Both the position numbers and the translations under genes were made by a program. The notes under the pieces are model-generated. The model was given only the letters and a program-made list of their open reading frames with translations. It ran no database searches and was not told the origin of the DNA. Positions 52,858 through 62,307 of a stretch of 64,000 nucleotides of DNA are shown piece after piece. Origin of the DNA: Sediminibacterium sp. (lineage in GTDB: Bacteria; Bacteroidota; Bacteroidia; Chitinophagales; Chitinophagaceae); the NCBI GenBank assembly GCA_016786865.1, contig JAEUVE010000020.1, forward strand, positions 1-64,000, read 5' to 3'. Each line of letters starts with the position of its first letter. Within the stretch, counting starts at the first letter, position 1.

Positions 52858-53595
52858 TTAAGACAAGACCTCCTGGAGAATGGCATAACTTTTCATCTGC
52901 CCGAAGCCACTGATGTGTAATGACAGATAGAGCTGATAGGCTTCCAGCAAATAGCGCCGGCTCTGCTGGTTCAGCTGAATATTTTCCAGTTCGTTGTAAA
53001 ACTGCAGGTTGGAAATCCTGGAACTAATCTCGGCCAGATTGCCTTCTATATAGTAGGGATGGTTGGGCTTTTCTGATACAAACAGTCCTTCCTGCAAGTC
53101 GATCACCGGTGTTACTGCGGAGTAATCTCCCTGCAGCTGAAAACCGAGTTCCGCTGCCAGGTGCAGGGTAAAGTACAAGGGCAGGTTACCAGCCAATGCT
53201 GCACTCCCTTTATCGAGCTGCTTTAAACTGTCTTCGATCAGGTAAAACAATTCCGGATTGGCCTCTGGTTGCTTAAGGGTATGCTGCAACAATTCAATCA
53301 GGTACATGGCCACCGTATTTCGGACTACATCGAACAACACCTGCTCGTACAGGTATGCCCATCTGTACTCTTTAATGAACTGAAGGGTTTTAAGCTCATT
53401 GTGGTATACCTCCAGTTCCAGGATGGCTCCCGGCTGAAAATAACCCGCCTTGCCCGAAGAGGTTTTGGTGCTTTGCCGTACCCCTTTTACAATGTATTGC
53501 TGGATCCCAAATAGCTCGGTATAGATCGATGTAATAATACTCGTATCTCCATACTTTACCGTACGCAATACAACACCTTTTGTAGCATGCACCAT
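52858..53595 (-). CDS. recO: DNA repair protein RecO
   Basis: The 245-residue protein starts with the OB-fold region of RecO: ATKGVVLRTVKYGDTSIITS followed by IQQYIVKGVRQS. The helical part follows (LIELLQHTLKQPEANPELFY). RecO helps load RecA on gapped DNA with RecR and RecF. The zinc-finger cysteines seen in some RecO proteins are missing here. It converges on the amidohydrolase with a 9-base gap. Confidence 0.92.
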   Translation of the reverse strand: MVHATKGVVLRTVKYGDTSIITSIYTELFGIQQYIVKGVRQSTKTSSGKAGYFQPGAILELEVYHNELKTLQFIKEYRWAYLYEQVLFDVVRNTVAMYLIELLQHTLKQPEANPELFYLIEDSLKQLDKGSAALAGNLPLYFTLHLAAELGFQLQGDYSAVTPVIDLQEGLFVSEKPNHPYYIEGNLAEISSRISNLQFYNELENIQLNQQSRRYLLEAYQLYLSLHISGFGQMKSYAILQEVLS

Positions 53596-53635
53596 TACTT
53601 AAAAGTAGGATAGATGAAGGGTTTCCGGATCTTTT

Positions 53636-54682
53636 TTAAACAACCCCGGTGAACTGCTTCAGAAAACGAATATCGTTCTGTGAATAAAGCCGAAGATCGT
53701 TTACCTGGTATTTCAACTGGGTTATCCGCTCCACGCCCATGCCAAATGCAAAACCGGTATACTTATTGGAATCGATGCCAAAGTTCTCCAGCACTTTGGG
53801 ATGCACCATGCCACTTCCCAGGATCTCTACCCATCCGGTGTGTTTACAGATATTACAGCCGCTTCCTCCGCAGATCTGGCAGCTTATGTCCATTTCTGCA
53901 CTGGGCTCAGTAAACGGGAAATAACTCGGTCTGAACCGCACTTTCACATCCTTTCCGAACATTTCCTGCACAAAGAAATACAGGGTCTGTTTCAGATCGG
54001 CAAAACTTACATTTTCGTCGATATACAGGCCTTCTACCTGGTGAAAGAAGCAATGCGCGCGGGCGCTGATGGTTTCATTCCGGTATACACGGCCGGGGCA
54101 TATAACCCGGATCGGGGGCTTTTGTTCCTCCATCACCCGGGCCTGTGTACTGCTGGTATGCGTGCGCAACAGCCAGGTTGGACCGTTTCCGTCTTCGGGC
54201 TTACGGATATAAAAAGTATCCTGCATATCGCGTGCAGGATGGTCTTCGGGTAAATTCATGGCGCCGAAATTGTGCCAGTCATCCTCGATCTCCGGACCCT
54301 CCGCTACAGCAAAACCCAACCGCTTGAAGATGGCAACCATTTCATTTCTTACCAGGGTAAGCGGGTGTCTGCTGCCAACAGTTACCGGATCTCCGGGAAG
54401 CGCAAAATCAATGGCAGGGCCTGTTACAACCGCTGCAGGTGCATGGGATTGCTGCAACTCTTCCAGCTTCGCTTCCGCAAGCGATTTGAACTCATTCAAC
54501 AACTGTCCAAAGGATTTTTTCTGGTCGTTGGGTACATTTTTCATTTCCCCCATAACCGCCTTTACCAATCCCTTGGTTCCAAGCCATTTGATCCGAAACT
54601 GTTCCACTTCGTCTGCTCCTGCAGCTGCAAAAGCCGCAATTTCCTGCTTGTATTTTTCGATCTGTTGCAACAACTGTTCCAT
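53636..54682 (-). CDS. pheS: Phenylalanine--tRNA ligase alpha subunit
   Basis: The 348-residue class II synthetase subunit has an N-terminal coiled-coil arm (EQLLQQIEKYKQEIAAFAAA), motif 2 RVYRNETISARAHCFFHQVEG, the SYFPFTEPSAEMDISCQICGG region and motif 3 FGMGVERITQLKYQVNDLR. It charges tRNA-Phe together with the beta subunit, PheT, which is not in the window; pheS and pheT are often unlinked in Bacteroidota. Confidence 0.96.
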   Translation of the reverse strand: MEQLLQQIEKYKQEIAAFAAAGADEVEQFRIKWLGTKGLVKAVMGEMKNVPNDQKKSFGQLLNEFKSLAEAKLEELQQSHAPAAVVTGPAIDFALPGDPVTVGSRHPLTLVRNEMVAIFKRLGFAVAEGPEIEDDWHNFGAMNLPEDHPARDMQDTFYIRKPEDGNGPTWLLRTHTSSTQARVMEEQKPPIRVICPGRVYRNETISARAHCFFHQVEGLYIDENVSFADLKQTLYFFVQEMFGKDVKVRFRPSYFPFTEPSAEMDISCQICGGSGCNICKHTGWVEILGSGMVHPKVLENFGIDSNKYTGFAFGMGVERITQLKYQVNDLRLYSQNDIRFLKQFTGVV

Positions 54683-54723
54683 TCTGCGAAGATAAAAAGT
54701 AGATTCCGTAGGCTGAAAAATGA

Positions 54724-54752
54724 TTTGAAGCCCCTTACAATATGTATATTTG
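54724..54752 (+). promoter_or_regulatory. Bacteroidota-type promoter for the DUF4290 gene
   Basis: TTTG at 54724-54727, a 17-base spacer and TATATTTG at 54745-54752 match the -33 TTTG and -7 TAnnTTTG consensus. The transcript would start near 54759, just before the chosen start codon at 54775. Confidence 0.65.
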
Positions 54753-54774
54753 TTGCTGCACCAAGCAATTTTAC

Positions 54775-55545
54775 ATGGATTATAATACCGACAGGAACTA
54801 TCTGGGTATGAAGGAATACGGCCGTCACGTACAAAAAATGGTCGAATATCTCTTAACTATCGAGGACAAAGATAAAAGGCAACAACAGGCGCAGGCCGTT
54901 ATTGAACTGATGGGATTTTTAAACCCCCATCTGAAGAATGTGGAAGATTTCCGACACAAGCTCTGGGATCACCTTTTCTTCATCAGCGACTTTAAGCTGG
55001 ATGTGAACAGTCCGTACCCGATTCCTACCAAGGAAACCTATAAAGTAAAACCAGATCCGCTCCCTTACCCTAAGCGTCATCCCAGGTATGCACACCTGGG
55101 CAAAAATCTGGAAGTGGTGATCGACAAGGCTTTGAAAGAAGAGGATCCAGAGAAAAAAGCAGGCTTTGCAAATGCTATTGCTTACTACATGAAACTATCG
55201 TACAGCAACTGGCACAAAGAACTGGTTCACGATGATGCCATCCGTTCCGAACTGAACAGCATTACCGGTGGCCAGCTGGAATTCAGCAATACCCCTTATA
55301 TCAAACACCGCAATCAGAATTTTGTGAGTGATGACTATCCACCTGCACGTGGTGGCAGATGGCAGCAGAACTTTGGCGGTAGAAGCAATCGACCCGGTGG
55401 TGGTCAGCGGAACGACCGCAACGCTGGCGGAAGAAGCCAGGGTGGCAACAGAAACGGCAATACCAGTGGCTCCAGAAACAATGACCAACGCAACGGCGGC
55501 GGTAGAAACGACCGAAGCGGAGGTGGCTTTAAGAAGCGATATTAA
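54775..55545 (+). CDS. DUF4290 family protein with a Gly/Arg/Asn-rich tail
   Basis: From this ATG the protein has 256 residues. Residues 1-170 form the DUF4290 domain (NTDRNYLGMKEYGRHVQKMV, HKLWDHLFFISDFKLDVNSP), a Bacteroidota-specific family of unknown function. Residues 190-256 are a low-complexity tail with repeated Arg-Gly-Gly, Asn and Gln (RGGRWQQNFGGRSNRPGGG), resembling RNA-binding RGG tails. An upstream in-frame ATG at 54742 overlaps the promoter -7 element and is therefore rejected. murA follows 28 bases downstream on the same strand and may be cotranscribed. Confidence 0.9.
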   Translation: MDYNTDRNYLGMKEYGRHVQKMVEYLLTIEDKDKRQQQAQAVIELMGFLNPHLKNVEDFRHKLWDHLFFISDFKLDVNSPYPIPTKETYKVKPDPLPYPKRHPRYAHLGKNLEVVIDKALKEEDPEKKAGFANAIAYYMKLSYSNWHKELVHDDAIRSELNSITGGQLEFSNTPYIKHRNQNFVSDDYPPARGGRWQQNFGGRSNRPGGGQRNDRNAGGRSQGGNRNGNTSGSRNNDQRNGGGRNDRSGGGFKKRY

Positions 55546-55573
55546 TTAGATTTCCTGCTGATATCCATTTACC

Positions 55574-56881
55574 ATGAGCAGTTTTGAAGTTACCGGCGGC
55601 AACAGGCTGAAAGGCGAAATTGTACCTCAGGGCGCTAAAAACGAAGCACTCCAGGTGCTATCGGCAGTAGTACTTACCGCCGGAGAGGTAACTATTTCGA
55701 ATATACCTGATATCCTCGATGTTAATTTATTAATTGAGTTACTGGCAGAAATGGGCGTTAAGGTAACGCGCATATCGCCAGATACCTATACGTTCCGTGC
55801 AGACCAGATTGATGCGGATTACCTGGCATCCGATGCATTTCACAAAAAAAGCGGCAGACTCAGGGGCAGCGTGATGCTGGCGGGTCCCATGCTGGCTCGT
55901 TTCAAAAAAGCCTATATCCCTAAACCGGGCGGAGATAAGATCGGAAGAAGAAGACTGGATACGCATATCATCGGATTTCAGCAACTGGGTGCCCGGTATG
56001 CTTATGATGAAACACTGGGCTGCTTCACCCTCGAAAGTGAACAACTGAAAGGCTGCTACATGCTGCTGGATGAGCCTTCGGTTACCGGAACCGCCAATAT
56101 CATCATGGCTGCAGTATTGGCTGAGGGAATCACCACCATCTACAATGCTGCCTGTGAACCCTACATACAACAGCTTTGCAAAATGCTGAACAGGATGGGT
56201 GCAAAAATTACTGGAGAAGGAAGCAACCTCTTACATATTGAAGGTGTTACCGAACTGAAAGGCACTACACACCGGTTGCTTCCAGATATGATCGAGATAG
56301 GTAGTTTCATTGGTCTCGCTGCCATGACGCAAAGCGAGATCACCATTAAAAATGCGGGAGTACAACACCTGGGAATTATACCGGAAAAATTCAGGCAGCT
56401 TGGGATTCAGTTCAACATTAACGAAGACGATATTTACATACCTGCACAGGATTCGTACGAAGTGCAAACCTATCTCGACGGGGGCATTCTCACCATTTCC
56501 GATCATCCCTGGCCGGGATTCACGCCCGATCTGCTGAGCATTGTACTCGTGGTTGCAACTCAGGCCACCGGCAGTGTACTGATTCACCAGAAAATGTTCG
56601 AGAGTCGCCTGTTCTTTGTAGACAAGCTGATCGATATGGGCGCTCAGATTATTTTATGCGATCCGCACCGCGCTACCGTCATCGGACTTGGAAGAAAATA
56701 CAATCTCCGTGGCATTACCATGAGCAGTCCTGATATCCGTGCCGGACAGGCACTGTTGATTGCTGCTTTGAGCGCCGAAGGAAAAAGCACTATACAGAAT
56801 ATTGAACAGATAGACAGGGGATATCAACGCATTGATGAACGCCTGCGCAATCTTGGCGCCGATATCCGCAGAATCAGCTAA
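55574..56881 (+). CDS. murA: UDP-N-acetylglucosamine 1-carboxyvinyltransferase with Asp at the catalytic Cys position
   Basis: The 435-residue EPT-fold enzyme commits UDP-GlcNAc to peptidoglycan synthesis. Recognisable segments are GGNRLKGEIVPQGAKNEALQ, RLRGSVMLAGPMLARFKKAY and GLAAMTQSEITIKNAG. The active-site loop reads IPKPGGDKIGRRRLDTHI: where E. coli MurA has the fosfomycin-reactive Cys115, this protein has Asp121. Such Asp enzymes are active but insensitive to fosfomycin in other bacteria. Its end overlaps the convergent rhodanese gene by 8 bases. Confidence 0.96.
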   Translation: MSSFEVTGGNRLKGEIVPQGAKNEALQVLSAVVLTAGEVTISNIPDILDVNLLIELLAEMGVKVTRISPDTYTFRADQIDADYLASDAFHKKSGRLRGSVMLAGPMLARFKKAYIPKPGGDKIGRRRLDTHIIGFQQLGARYAYDETLGCFTLESEQLKGCYMLLDEPSVTGTANIIMAAVLAEGITTIYNAACEPYIQQLCKMLNRMGAKITGEGSNLLHIEGVTELKGTTHRLLPDMIEIGSFIGLAAMTQSEITIKNAGVQHLGIIPEKFRQLGIQFNINEDDIYIPAQDSYEVQTYLDGGILTISDHPWPGFTPDLLSIVLVVATQATGSVLIHQKMFESRLFFVDKLIDMGAQIILCDPHRATVIGLGRKYNLRGITMSSPDIRAGQALLIAALSAEGKSTIQNIEQIDRGYQRIDERLRNLGADIRRIS

Positions 56882-57185
56882 GTGCCTGCTGCAGGCTGCT
56901 CCATCCACCACCATTGTGCACTTCTGTAAAGCCGTTGGCCAGCAGCCAGCTTTTGGCAGAACCACTTCGCATACCGGAAGCACAACAGGTAATCACCGGT
57001 TTGTCTTTTTTCAATTTGGCAGCCAACTGAGGCAACCGATCCAGCGGAAGGTTCACTGAACCTTTTACATGACCGCTTCTGTATTCTCCTTCAGAACGAA
57101 CATCTACAATCTGTGCGCCGTTTTTTACCAGCTCAGCATAATCAACAGAGGGACCGGCACCAAATAAGTTTTTAAAGAAATCCAT
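56874..57185 (-). CDS. Rhodanese-like domain protein
   Basis: From the ATG at 57185 the protein is 103 residues (two ATG codons stand in tandem and a third lies 21 bases upstream). It is a single rhodanese domain: VDYAELVKNGAQIVDVRSEG, YRSGHVKGSVNLPLDRL and the active loop VITCCASGMRSGSA with the sulphur-carrying Cys. It transfers sulphane sulphur to a nucleophile; partners are unknown. There is no signal peptide. Confidence 0.9.
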   Translation of the reverse strand: MDFFKNLFGAGPSVDYAELVKNGAQIVDVRSEGEYRSGHVKGSVNLPLDRLPQLAAKLKKDKPVITCCASGMRSGSAKSWLLANGFTEVHNGGGWSSLQQALS

Positions 57186-57256
57186 CATATACTTTTTCTT
57201 GAAGCACAAAATTGCACTGTGCGGTTTTTTTGTACGGTTACTTTTGTTACAAATAA

Positions 57257-57289
57257 AAAATCCACCGGAAAGTTTATCCGGTGGATTTT
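57257..57289 (-). terminator. Rho-independent terminator of the tricorn-like protease gene
   Basis: AAAATCCACCGGA and TCCGGTGGATTTT form a perfect 13-bp stem with a seven-base loop. It lies 18 bases past the stop of the gene at 57307-60507, with a T run on that strand. Confidence 0.9.
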
Positions 57290-57306
57290 GATCATGAAAC
57301 GGCAGA

Positions 57307-60300
57307 TCAGCGAATGTCTTTCATCAGTTCTTTTACAGCTGCTTCCAACTGCTGATCCACGCCCTTTTTCACAATTTCATATTCATTGTACACTTTGATA
57401 TCCGGTTCAGTTGGATCATTCTCGAGATACTTACCCCTGTTGGTCATTACCCCAACAGTTGGTGCGCCCCACCGAATACCTGTGTCCATCAGGGATTCCC
57501 AGGCAGCAAAGCTGCAGGTTCCGGGAACCTGTGTTCCCACTACCTTATTCACTTTCAACTCCTGCACCATGAAGGCATAACAATGCCCATCGCTGTAGTT
57601 GGCTTCATTGGCCAAAGAGATGCTGGGTTTGGTCCACTGGAAATTGGGTTCAAAACCCACACTTCTTCCGGCAGTATTGTAATCCATGAATTTCTTTCCG
57701 CTCAGCAATACGGCCAGGTCGGTTACCAGGTCGCCACCATTGTTGTTGCGGGTATCGATCACAACCCCTTTCTTATCAAAGAACCTGCCCATGATGTCTT
57801 CATAGGTATTTCTGAAAACACCGTCGTTCATTCCGGGCACATGCACATATCCCAGGGCACCGCCACTCAGGCGATCTACTTCATCCGCATTGCGCTTCAC
57901 CCAACGCTTATAGAGCAGGCTGCTTTCCTCTCCCGGTGTAACGGGCTTCACAATAACTTCTCTTTTAGCTCCCCCCTCAACGATAGTCAATAAAACCTGC
58001 TTGCCAGCTTTCCTGTTCAGGTATTGTGCTAGATCCTTATCTGCCTCAATTAAAACTCCATCAACCGATTCAATAATAGTTCCCGGCCTGATATTTAGTC
58101 CGGCCTTATATAAGGGGCCGTCTTTGATCACTTCTTCAATCCGGACACCCGAACCCTTGTGTGAGGGATCGTAAAATGCACCTAAAGAAGCTGTGATATC
58201 GGACATTGGATTGGATGCGCTATAGGCAGCTCCGCTATGGCTCACATTCAGTTCACCCAATAATTCACTGAGCATCTCCGTGAACTCGTAAGTATTTCCA
58301 ATAGAACCAATATAGCGCTCATAGTCGGGCCGATAGCTATCCCAGTCTATACCATGGAAACTGCTGTTGTAAAATGTTTTTTTGGTTCTGCGCCACACAT
58401 GTTCAAACATGGCTTTTCTTTCTGCCATTGCATCGATCATCATTTCTCCATTGATCGATACCCGATCCTGCTTGCTGCTTGCCGGATCCAGTTTAATGAT
58501 GCCACCATCGCTGCTGATAAAGATATTTTTCTGTTCCTTGTCCCATACCATACTTGCAAAGCCTGCATTCAGCGGTACCAGCATTTTGGTTTCCCTGGTA
58601 CGCAGATTGGTGGTCCATAGATTCATTCCTTTTTCGAAGCGCGCCAGGTAATATAAACTTTCTCCGTCTTTGCTCAACAGGGCATCCCCCATACTGGAAG
58701 AATGAATAGTTACTTTGGCTTTGCGCTGCGTAAGTCCTTCCCACTCTACTACCACACTGTCTTTTACGGTTGTTTTCTTTTTACCGGTATCGGCTTTGGC
58801 TTTCAGTTCTTCACTTTCTTTAAGCAGCGCATATTCGTCTTTGCTCAGCTTGAACCGGTCGAATGCTTCCTGTGTAAAAAACATCATATACGCATCGCTT
58901 TGCGCTCCGCCACCCATAGCGGCTGCGCGCAAACCATCCCGGTTACTCTGCCACAACATGGCTTTTCCTCCCAACACCCATTTGGGCTTATAATCGTTGT
59001 ATCCGCTTTCGGTAATATTCATAACTTTCTTTCCATCAGCACTGGCCAGACCAACTTCACCTACGCCACTTCCGGGCAAAGCATAATCAAACAACAACCA
59101 TTTACCATCGGGGCTCCACTGAAAATACTGGTCGTTTTCCACCCATGCAAAAATCTGTTTGGAGGTTAGAATGGTTCGGGACTGCTTCGATGCCAGGTTG
59201 TAGATGCGGATATTGTGCCTGTTCTCCACAAAAGCCAGCTCTTTTCCATCGGGCGAATACAAGGGCATGGTGTTGTCGTTGTCGTTATCCAGCACCGGCG
59301 TTTCCTTAATCAGTGTAGATGCATAAAAATATGGTTCATCTGCCCGCACCACTTTCGATTCAAAAATGCTCCATTTATTGTTTCGTTCTGCTGTATAAAT
59401 CAGCGACTTCCCGTCCGGAGAAAAACTCACAAATGTTTCCTGCGTTGGTGTGTTGGTAATTCTTTTGGTAACGCCCCCTTCCACACTGGTTACAAACACA
59501 TCTCCCCTGAACAGGAACGCTACTTCCTTACCATTTGGCGCAACGCTGATACCAGACCCACTGGTAACACGGATCAGCTGCTCATCGTTTTTCCGGTTAT
59601 CTGCCAAAATGCTTATCTCCACTTTTTTAGCTCCGCTGCCCGGCACCATTGTATAAATTTCTCCATCATATCCAAAACAGAGCATGCCATTGTTGGAACT
59701 GCTCAGGAAACGCACCGGATGTTTTTTAAATGTGGTCAGCTGCTCGCTTTTTCCACCTGTCAGGCTCAGCCGATGCACATTGAAGCTTCCGCTCTCCTCA
59801 CTCAGATAGTACATGGCATTTTGATCCTTTGTAAAAACAGGATTACGATCCTCTCCATTGAAAGCAGTAATACGGGTATGCTTTGCTGCTTTTACATCAT
59901 ACAACCAAATATCTCTTGCTATGGAGGAAACATGGTGCTTTCTCCAGGCGTTTTCTCCTCCTTTTTTATCGTGGTACAGCATCACTGATCCGTCCTTGCT
60001 GAACTTTACATCTTCCGCAGGCGTTGTGAGCAACTGAACTGTACGTCCTCCATTCCTTGCCACACTGTAAAGCTCGGGCATAGAACCGGTCGGATACTGG
60101 CGGTTACTGGCCAGGTCAAGCCTGGAAGAACCGAACACCACATTTTTATCATCTGCCGAAAAATCATAAGGATATTCCTGCGCAGAATGGTAGGTAAGCC
60201 TTTTAGCCTCTCCTCCATTTACAGAGATCGTAAAAACATCAAAATTTCCAAAGCGATCGCTGGCAAATGCTATGGTCTTGCCATCATGACTCCATACCGG

Positions 60301-60507
60301 CATAAAGTCGTGGGCTTCGTGCAGGGTGAGCGGCACAGCTGTTCCACCACTGCTGGCTACTTTATACAGGTCTCCCTTATAAGTAAATACAATGGTTTGT
60401 CCGTCCGGAGAAATGGAAGCATAGCGCATCCAACGCGGTTCCGACTGTGCACAGAGCTGGCCACAGCAAATACCCAGCAGGGCCACGATTGAAAATAATT
60501 TCCTCAT
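57307..60507 (-). CDS. Secreted tricorn-like S41 family protease with beta-propeller and PDZ domains
   Basis: From this ATG (MRKLFSIVALLG) the protein is 1066 residues with a signal peptide ending LCAQ. The N-terminal half is a WD40-like beta-propeller of TolB/tricorn type (SPDGQTIVFTYKGDLYKV, WSHDGKTIAFASDRFGNFDV and similar repeats). A C-terminal core follows with ELLGELNVSHSGAAYSAS (a Ser-His pair as in tricorn), a PDZ domain (GVRIEEVIKDGPLYKAGLNI) and the peptidase region VVIDTRNNNGGDLVTDLAVL, then VPGTCSFAAWE. Relatives trim peptides. A longer in-frame start 78 bases upstream adds residues before the signal peptide and is rejected. Confidence 0.92.
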   Translation of the reverse strand: MRKLFSIVALLGICCGQLCAQSEPRWMRYASISPDGQTIVFTYKGDLYKVASSGGTAVPLTLHEAHDFMPVWSHDGKTIAFASDRFGNFDVFTISVNGGEAKRLTYHSAQEYPYDFSADDKNVVFGSSRLDLASNRQYPTGSMPELYSVARNGGRTVQLLTTPAEDVKFSKDGSVMLYHDKKGGENAWRKHHVSSIARDIWLYDVKAAKHTRITAFNGEDRNPVFTKDQNAMYYLSEESGSFNVHRLSLTGGKSEQLTTFKKHPVRFLSSSNNGMLCFGYDGEIYTMVPGSGAKKVEISILADNRKNDEQLIRVTSGSGISVAPNGKEVAFLFRGDVFVTSVEGGVTKRITNTPTQETFVSFSPDGKSLIYTAERNNKWSIFESKVVRADEPYFYASTLIKETPVLDNDNDNTMPLYSPDGKELAFVENRHNIRIYNLASKQSRTILTSKQIFAWVENDQYFQWSPDGKWLLFDYALPGSGVGEVGLASADGKKVMNITESGYNDYKPKWVLGGKAMLWQSNRDGLRAAAMGGGAQSDAYMMFFTQEAFDRFKLSKDEYALLKESEELKAKADTGKKKTTVKDSVVVEWEGLTQRKAKVTIHSSSMGDALLSKDGESLYYLARFEKGMNLWTTNLRTRETKMLVPLNAGFASMVWDKEQKNIFISSDGGIIKLDPASSKQDRVSINGEMMIDAMAERKAMFEHVWRRTKKTFYNSSFHGIDWDSYRPDYERYIGSIGNTYEFTEMLSELLGELNVSHSGAAYSASNPMSDITASLGAFYDPSHKGSGVRIEEVIKDGPLYKAGLNIRPGTIIESVDGVLIEADKDLAQYLNRKAGKQVLLTIVEGGAKREVIVKPVTPGEESSLLYKRWVKRNADEVDRLSGGALGYVHVPGMNDGVFRNTYEDIMGRFFDKKGVVIDTRNNNGGDLVTDLAVLLSGKKFMDYNTAGRSVGFEPNFQWTKPSISLANEANYSDGHCYAFMVQELKVNKVVGTQVPGTCSFAAWESLMDTGIRWGAPTVGVMTNRGKYLENDPTEPDIKVYNEYEIVKKGVDQQLEAAVKELMKDIR

Positions 60508-60610
60508 ATATGTTGGTTGAATCGGAAAGATAACAAAGAACTGTCTTCCTTTCCTGTGTTTGTGATGAATAGTTGGTCCGTTCATGCAGGAGTTTCACTA
60601 ACTTTCGGGG

Positions 60611-61330
60611 ATGGACGGAGCGCCATATACCATGTATCCGCTTGGCGATCAGGCTTTGACCATTGAACTGGGTAATACAATTGAAGAACCTACCAATGAG
60701 CTGGTGATGCGCGTATTTCACCAATTGCAAAAGACCCCCCCTCCCTTTGTTTTGGATATTATACCGGCCTACAGCAGTATTACGATTGTTTACCAAACTG
60801 CCGCCATTCGCAAAGCACATCCCGGACAGTCTGCTTTTGACCAGATGAAGGAAGCACTCACACTGCGGTTACAGCAAACCGATGAGGAAGATTTCAGGCA
60901 TCGCCTGATTGAAATTCCGGTTTGTTATGATCCGGAGCTGGGACCCGACATTGAAACGCTGGCCACCCATGCTGGGATATCTGTCGACGATGTGATCCGG
61001 AAGCATACTGCGACCATTTACAGGGTATACATGATCGGTTTCCTGCCTGGCTTTGCATATATGGCTTCTGTTGATCCCGCCATCCGGATGCCCAGGAAAT
61101 TGCAGCCAAGACCGTTGGTAGCCGCAGGAAGTGTAGGTATTGCAGGAGAGCAGACCGGTATTTATCCGGTGAACAGTCCGGGCGGATGGCAGATCATCGG
61201 CCAAACCCCCTTACCCATGCTCGATGTATCTCAGGAAAGTCCCTGCCTGCTTGAACCAGGAGACCTTGTACGCTTTCATTCCATTTCGTTGGAAGAATTC
61301 AATCAATTAAAAAAATCCCGGAACGTATGA
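60611..61330 (+). CDS. pxpB: 5-oxoprolinase subunit PxpB
   Basis: The 239-residue KipI-type protein opens YTMYPLGDQALTIELGNTIE and has the C-terminal cyclophilin-like signature VYMIGFLPGFAYMASVDPAI, RKLQPRPLVAAGSVGIAG and YPVNSPGGWQIIGQTPLPM. With PxpC and PxpA it forms the ATP-dependent enzyme that opens 5-oxoproline (pyroglutamate) to glutamate. Its stop overlaps the pxpC start (ATGA), showing translational coupling. Confidence 0.94.
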   Translation: MDGAPYTMYPLGDQALTIELGNTIEEPTNELVMRVFHQLQKTPPPFVLDIIPAYSSITIVYQTAAIRKAHPGQSAFDQMKEALTLRLQQTDEEDFRHRLIEIPVCYDPELGPDIETLATHAGISVDDVIRKHTATIYRVYMIGFLPGFAYMASVDPAIRMPRKLQPRPLVAAGSVGIAGEQTGIYPVNSPGGWQIIGQTPLPMLDVSQESPCLLEPGDLVRFHSISLEEFNQLKKSRNV

Positions 61331-62307
61331 GCATTCTTGTAATCAAACCGGGTATACAAACCACCATTCAGGATGCCGGACGAACCGGGTTTCAGCACCT
61401 GGGCATCAATCCCGGTGGGGCCATGGACCTGCGGGCCATGCAAACCGCCAACGCCCTGGTACATAATCCATCGGATGAAGCAGTACTGGAATTTTATTTT
61501 CCGGCACCTGTGTTGCAGTTCAATGCAGGCGCTTTTATAGCCCTGAGTGGTGCAGATTTTAAAGCAAGTGTGAATGGTACAGATCTGCCTGTGGATCACC
61601 CCATTTATATTGCTGCAGGCAGCGTTTTACAATTCAAGGGAAAAGAAAAAGGGCAATTGGGATACCTTGCCATTCAGGGGGGTGTGGAGTTGATTGAATG
61701 GCTGAACAGTTACAGTACCAACATAAAAGCTGCTGCAGGAGGTTTTGAAGGGAGGGCCCTTCGTGCTGGCGATGAACTTATACTCAATACCCATCCCAAA
61801 TCGATTCGAAGCAGTTCAGAATGTTCCATACTTCCCTGGAAGGCTTTTACTGCACCCTTTTATACCAATAATCCATTCCGTTTTATCCCTGGCAAAGAGT
61901 TTGCTCTTTTGAGTGAAGCTTCCAGACGGCTGATTACCACCGAAAGTTTTACGATACTGCCGCAGAGCGACCGGATGGGTTACCGGCTTCAGGGTCCCGA
62001 ACTATCGCCGACGGAGCGCAGAGAAATGATTTCTTCCGCAGTTACCAGGGGCACCATTCAACTATTGCCCAATGGTCAGTGTATTGTATTGATGGCCGAT
62101 CACCAGACCACCGGCGGCTATCCAAGAATCGGGCACATCATTACCGCTGACCTTCCGGGGCTGGCGCAAAAAGGAATCGGAGACAGTTTGCTTTTTGTAC
62201 AAACCGATGTGGAAACAGCAGAAAATTTACTGGTATTGCAGGAGCAACATTTGCAACAATTAAAGAATGCCTGTAACTTACAACTTGATGCCTATCATCG
62301 ACATTAA
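61327..62307 (+). CDS. pxpC: 5-oxoprolinase subunit PxpC
   Basis: The 326-residue KipA-type biotin-dependent-carboxyltransferase-like protein contains VIKPGIQTTIQDAGRTGFQH, GINPGGAMDLRAMQTANALV, LLSEASRRLITTESFTILPQ, SDRMGYRLQGPELS and VLMADHQTTGGYPRIGHIIT. It carries the substrate and ATP sites together with PxpB. It overlaps pxpB by 4 bases and pxpA by 20, so the three genes are tightly coupled. Confidence 0.94.
   Translation: MSILVIKPGIQTTIQDAGRTGFQHLGINPGGAMDLRAMQTANALVHNPSDEAVLEFYFPAPVLQFNAGAFIALSGADFKASVNGTDLPVDHPIYIAAGSVLQFKGKEKGQLGYLAIQGGVELIEWLNSYSTNIKAAAGGFEGRALRAGDELILNTHPKSIRSSSECSILPWKAFTAPFYTNNPFRFIPGKEFALLSEASRRLITTESFTILPQSDRMGYRLQGPELSPTERREMISSAVTRGTIQLLPNGQCIVLMADHQTTGGYPRIGHIITADLPGLAQKGIGDSLLFVQTDVETAENLLVLQEQHLQQLKNACNLQLDAYHRH

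Noticed and set aside
59215..59988. 257-codon plus-strand frame opposite the tricorn-like protease
   Set aside because: Antisense to a conserved propeller domain, with no promoter or homology visible.
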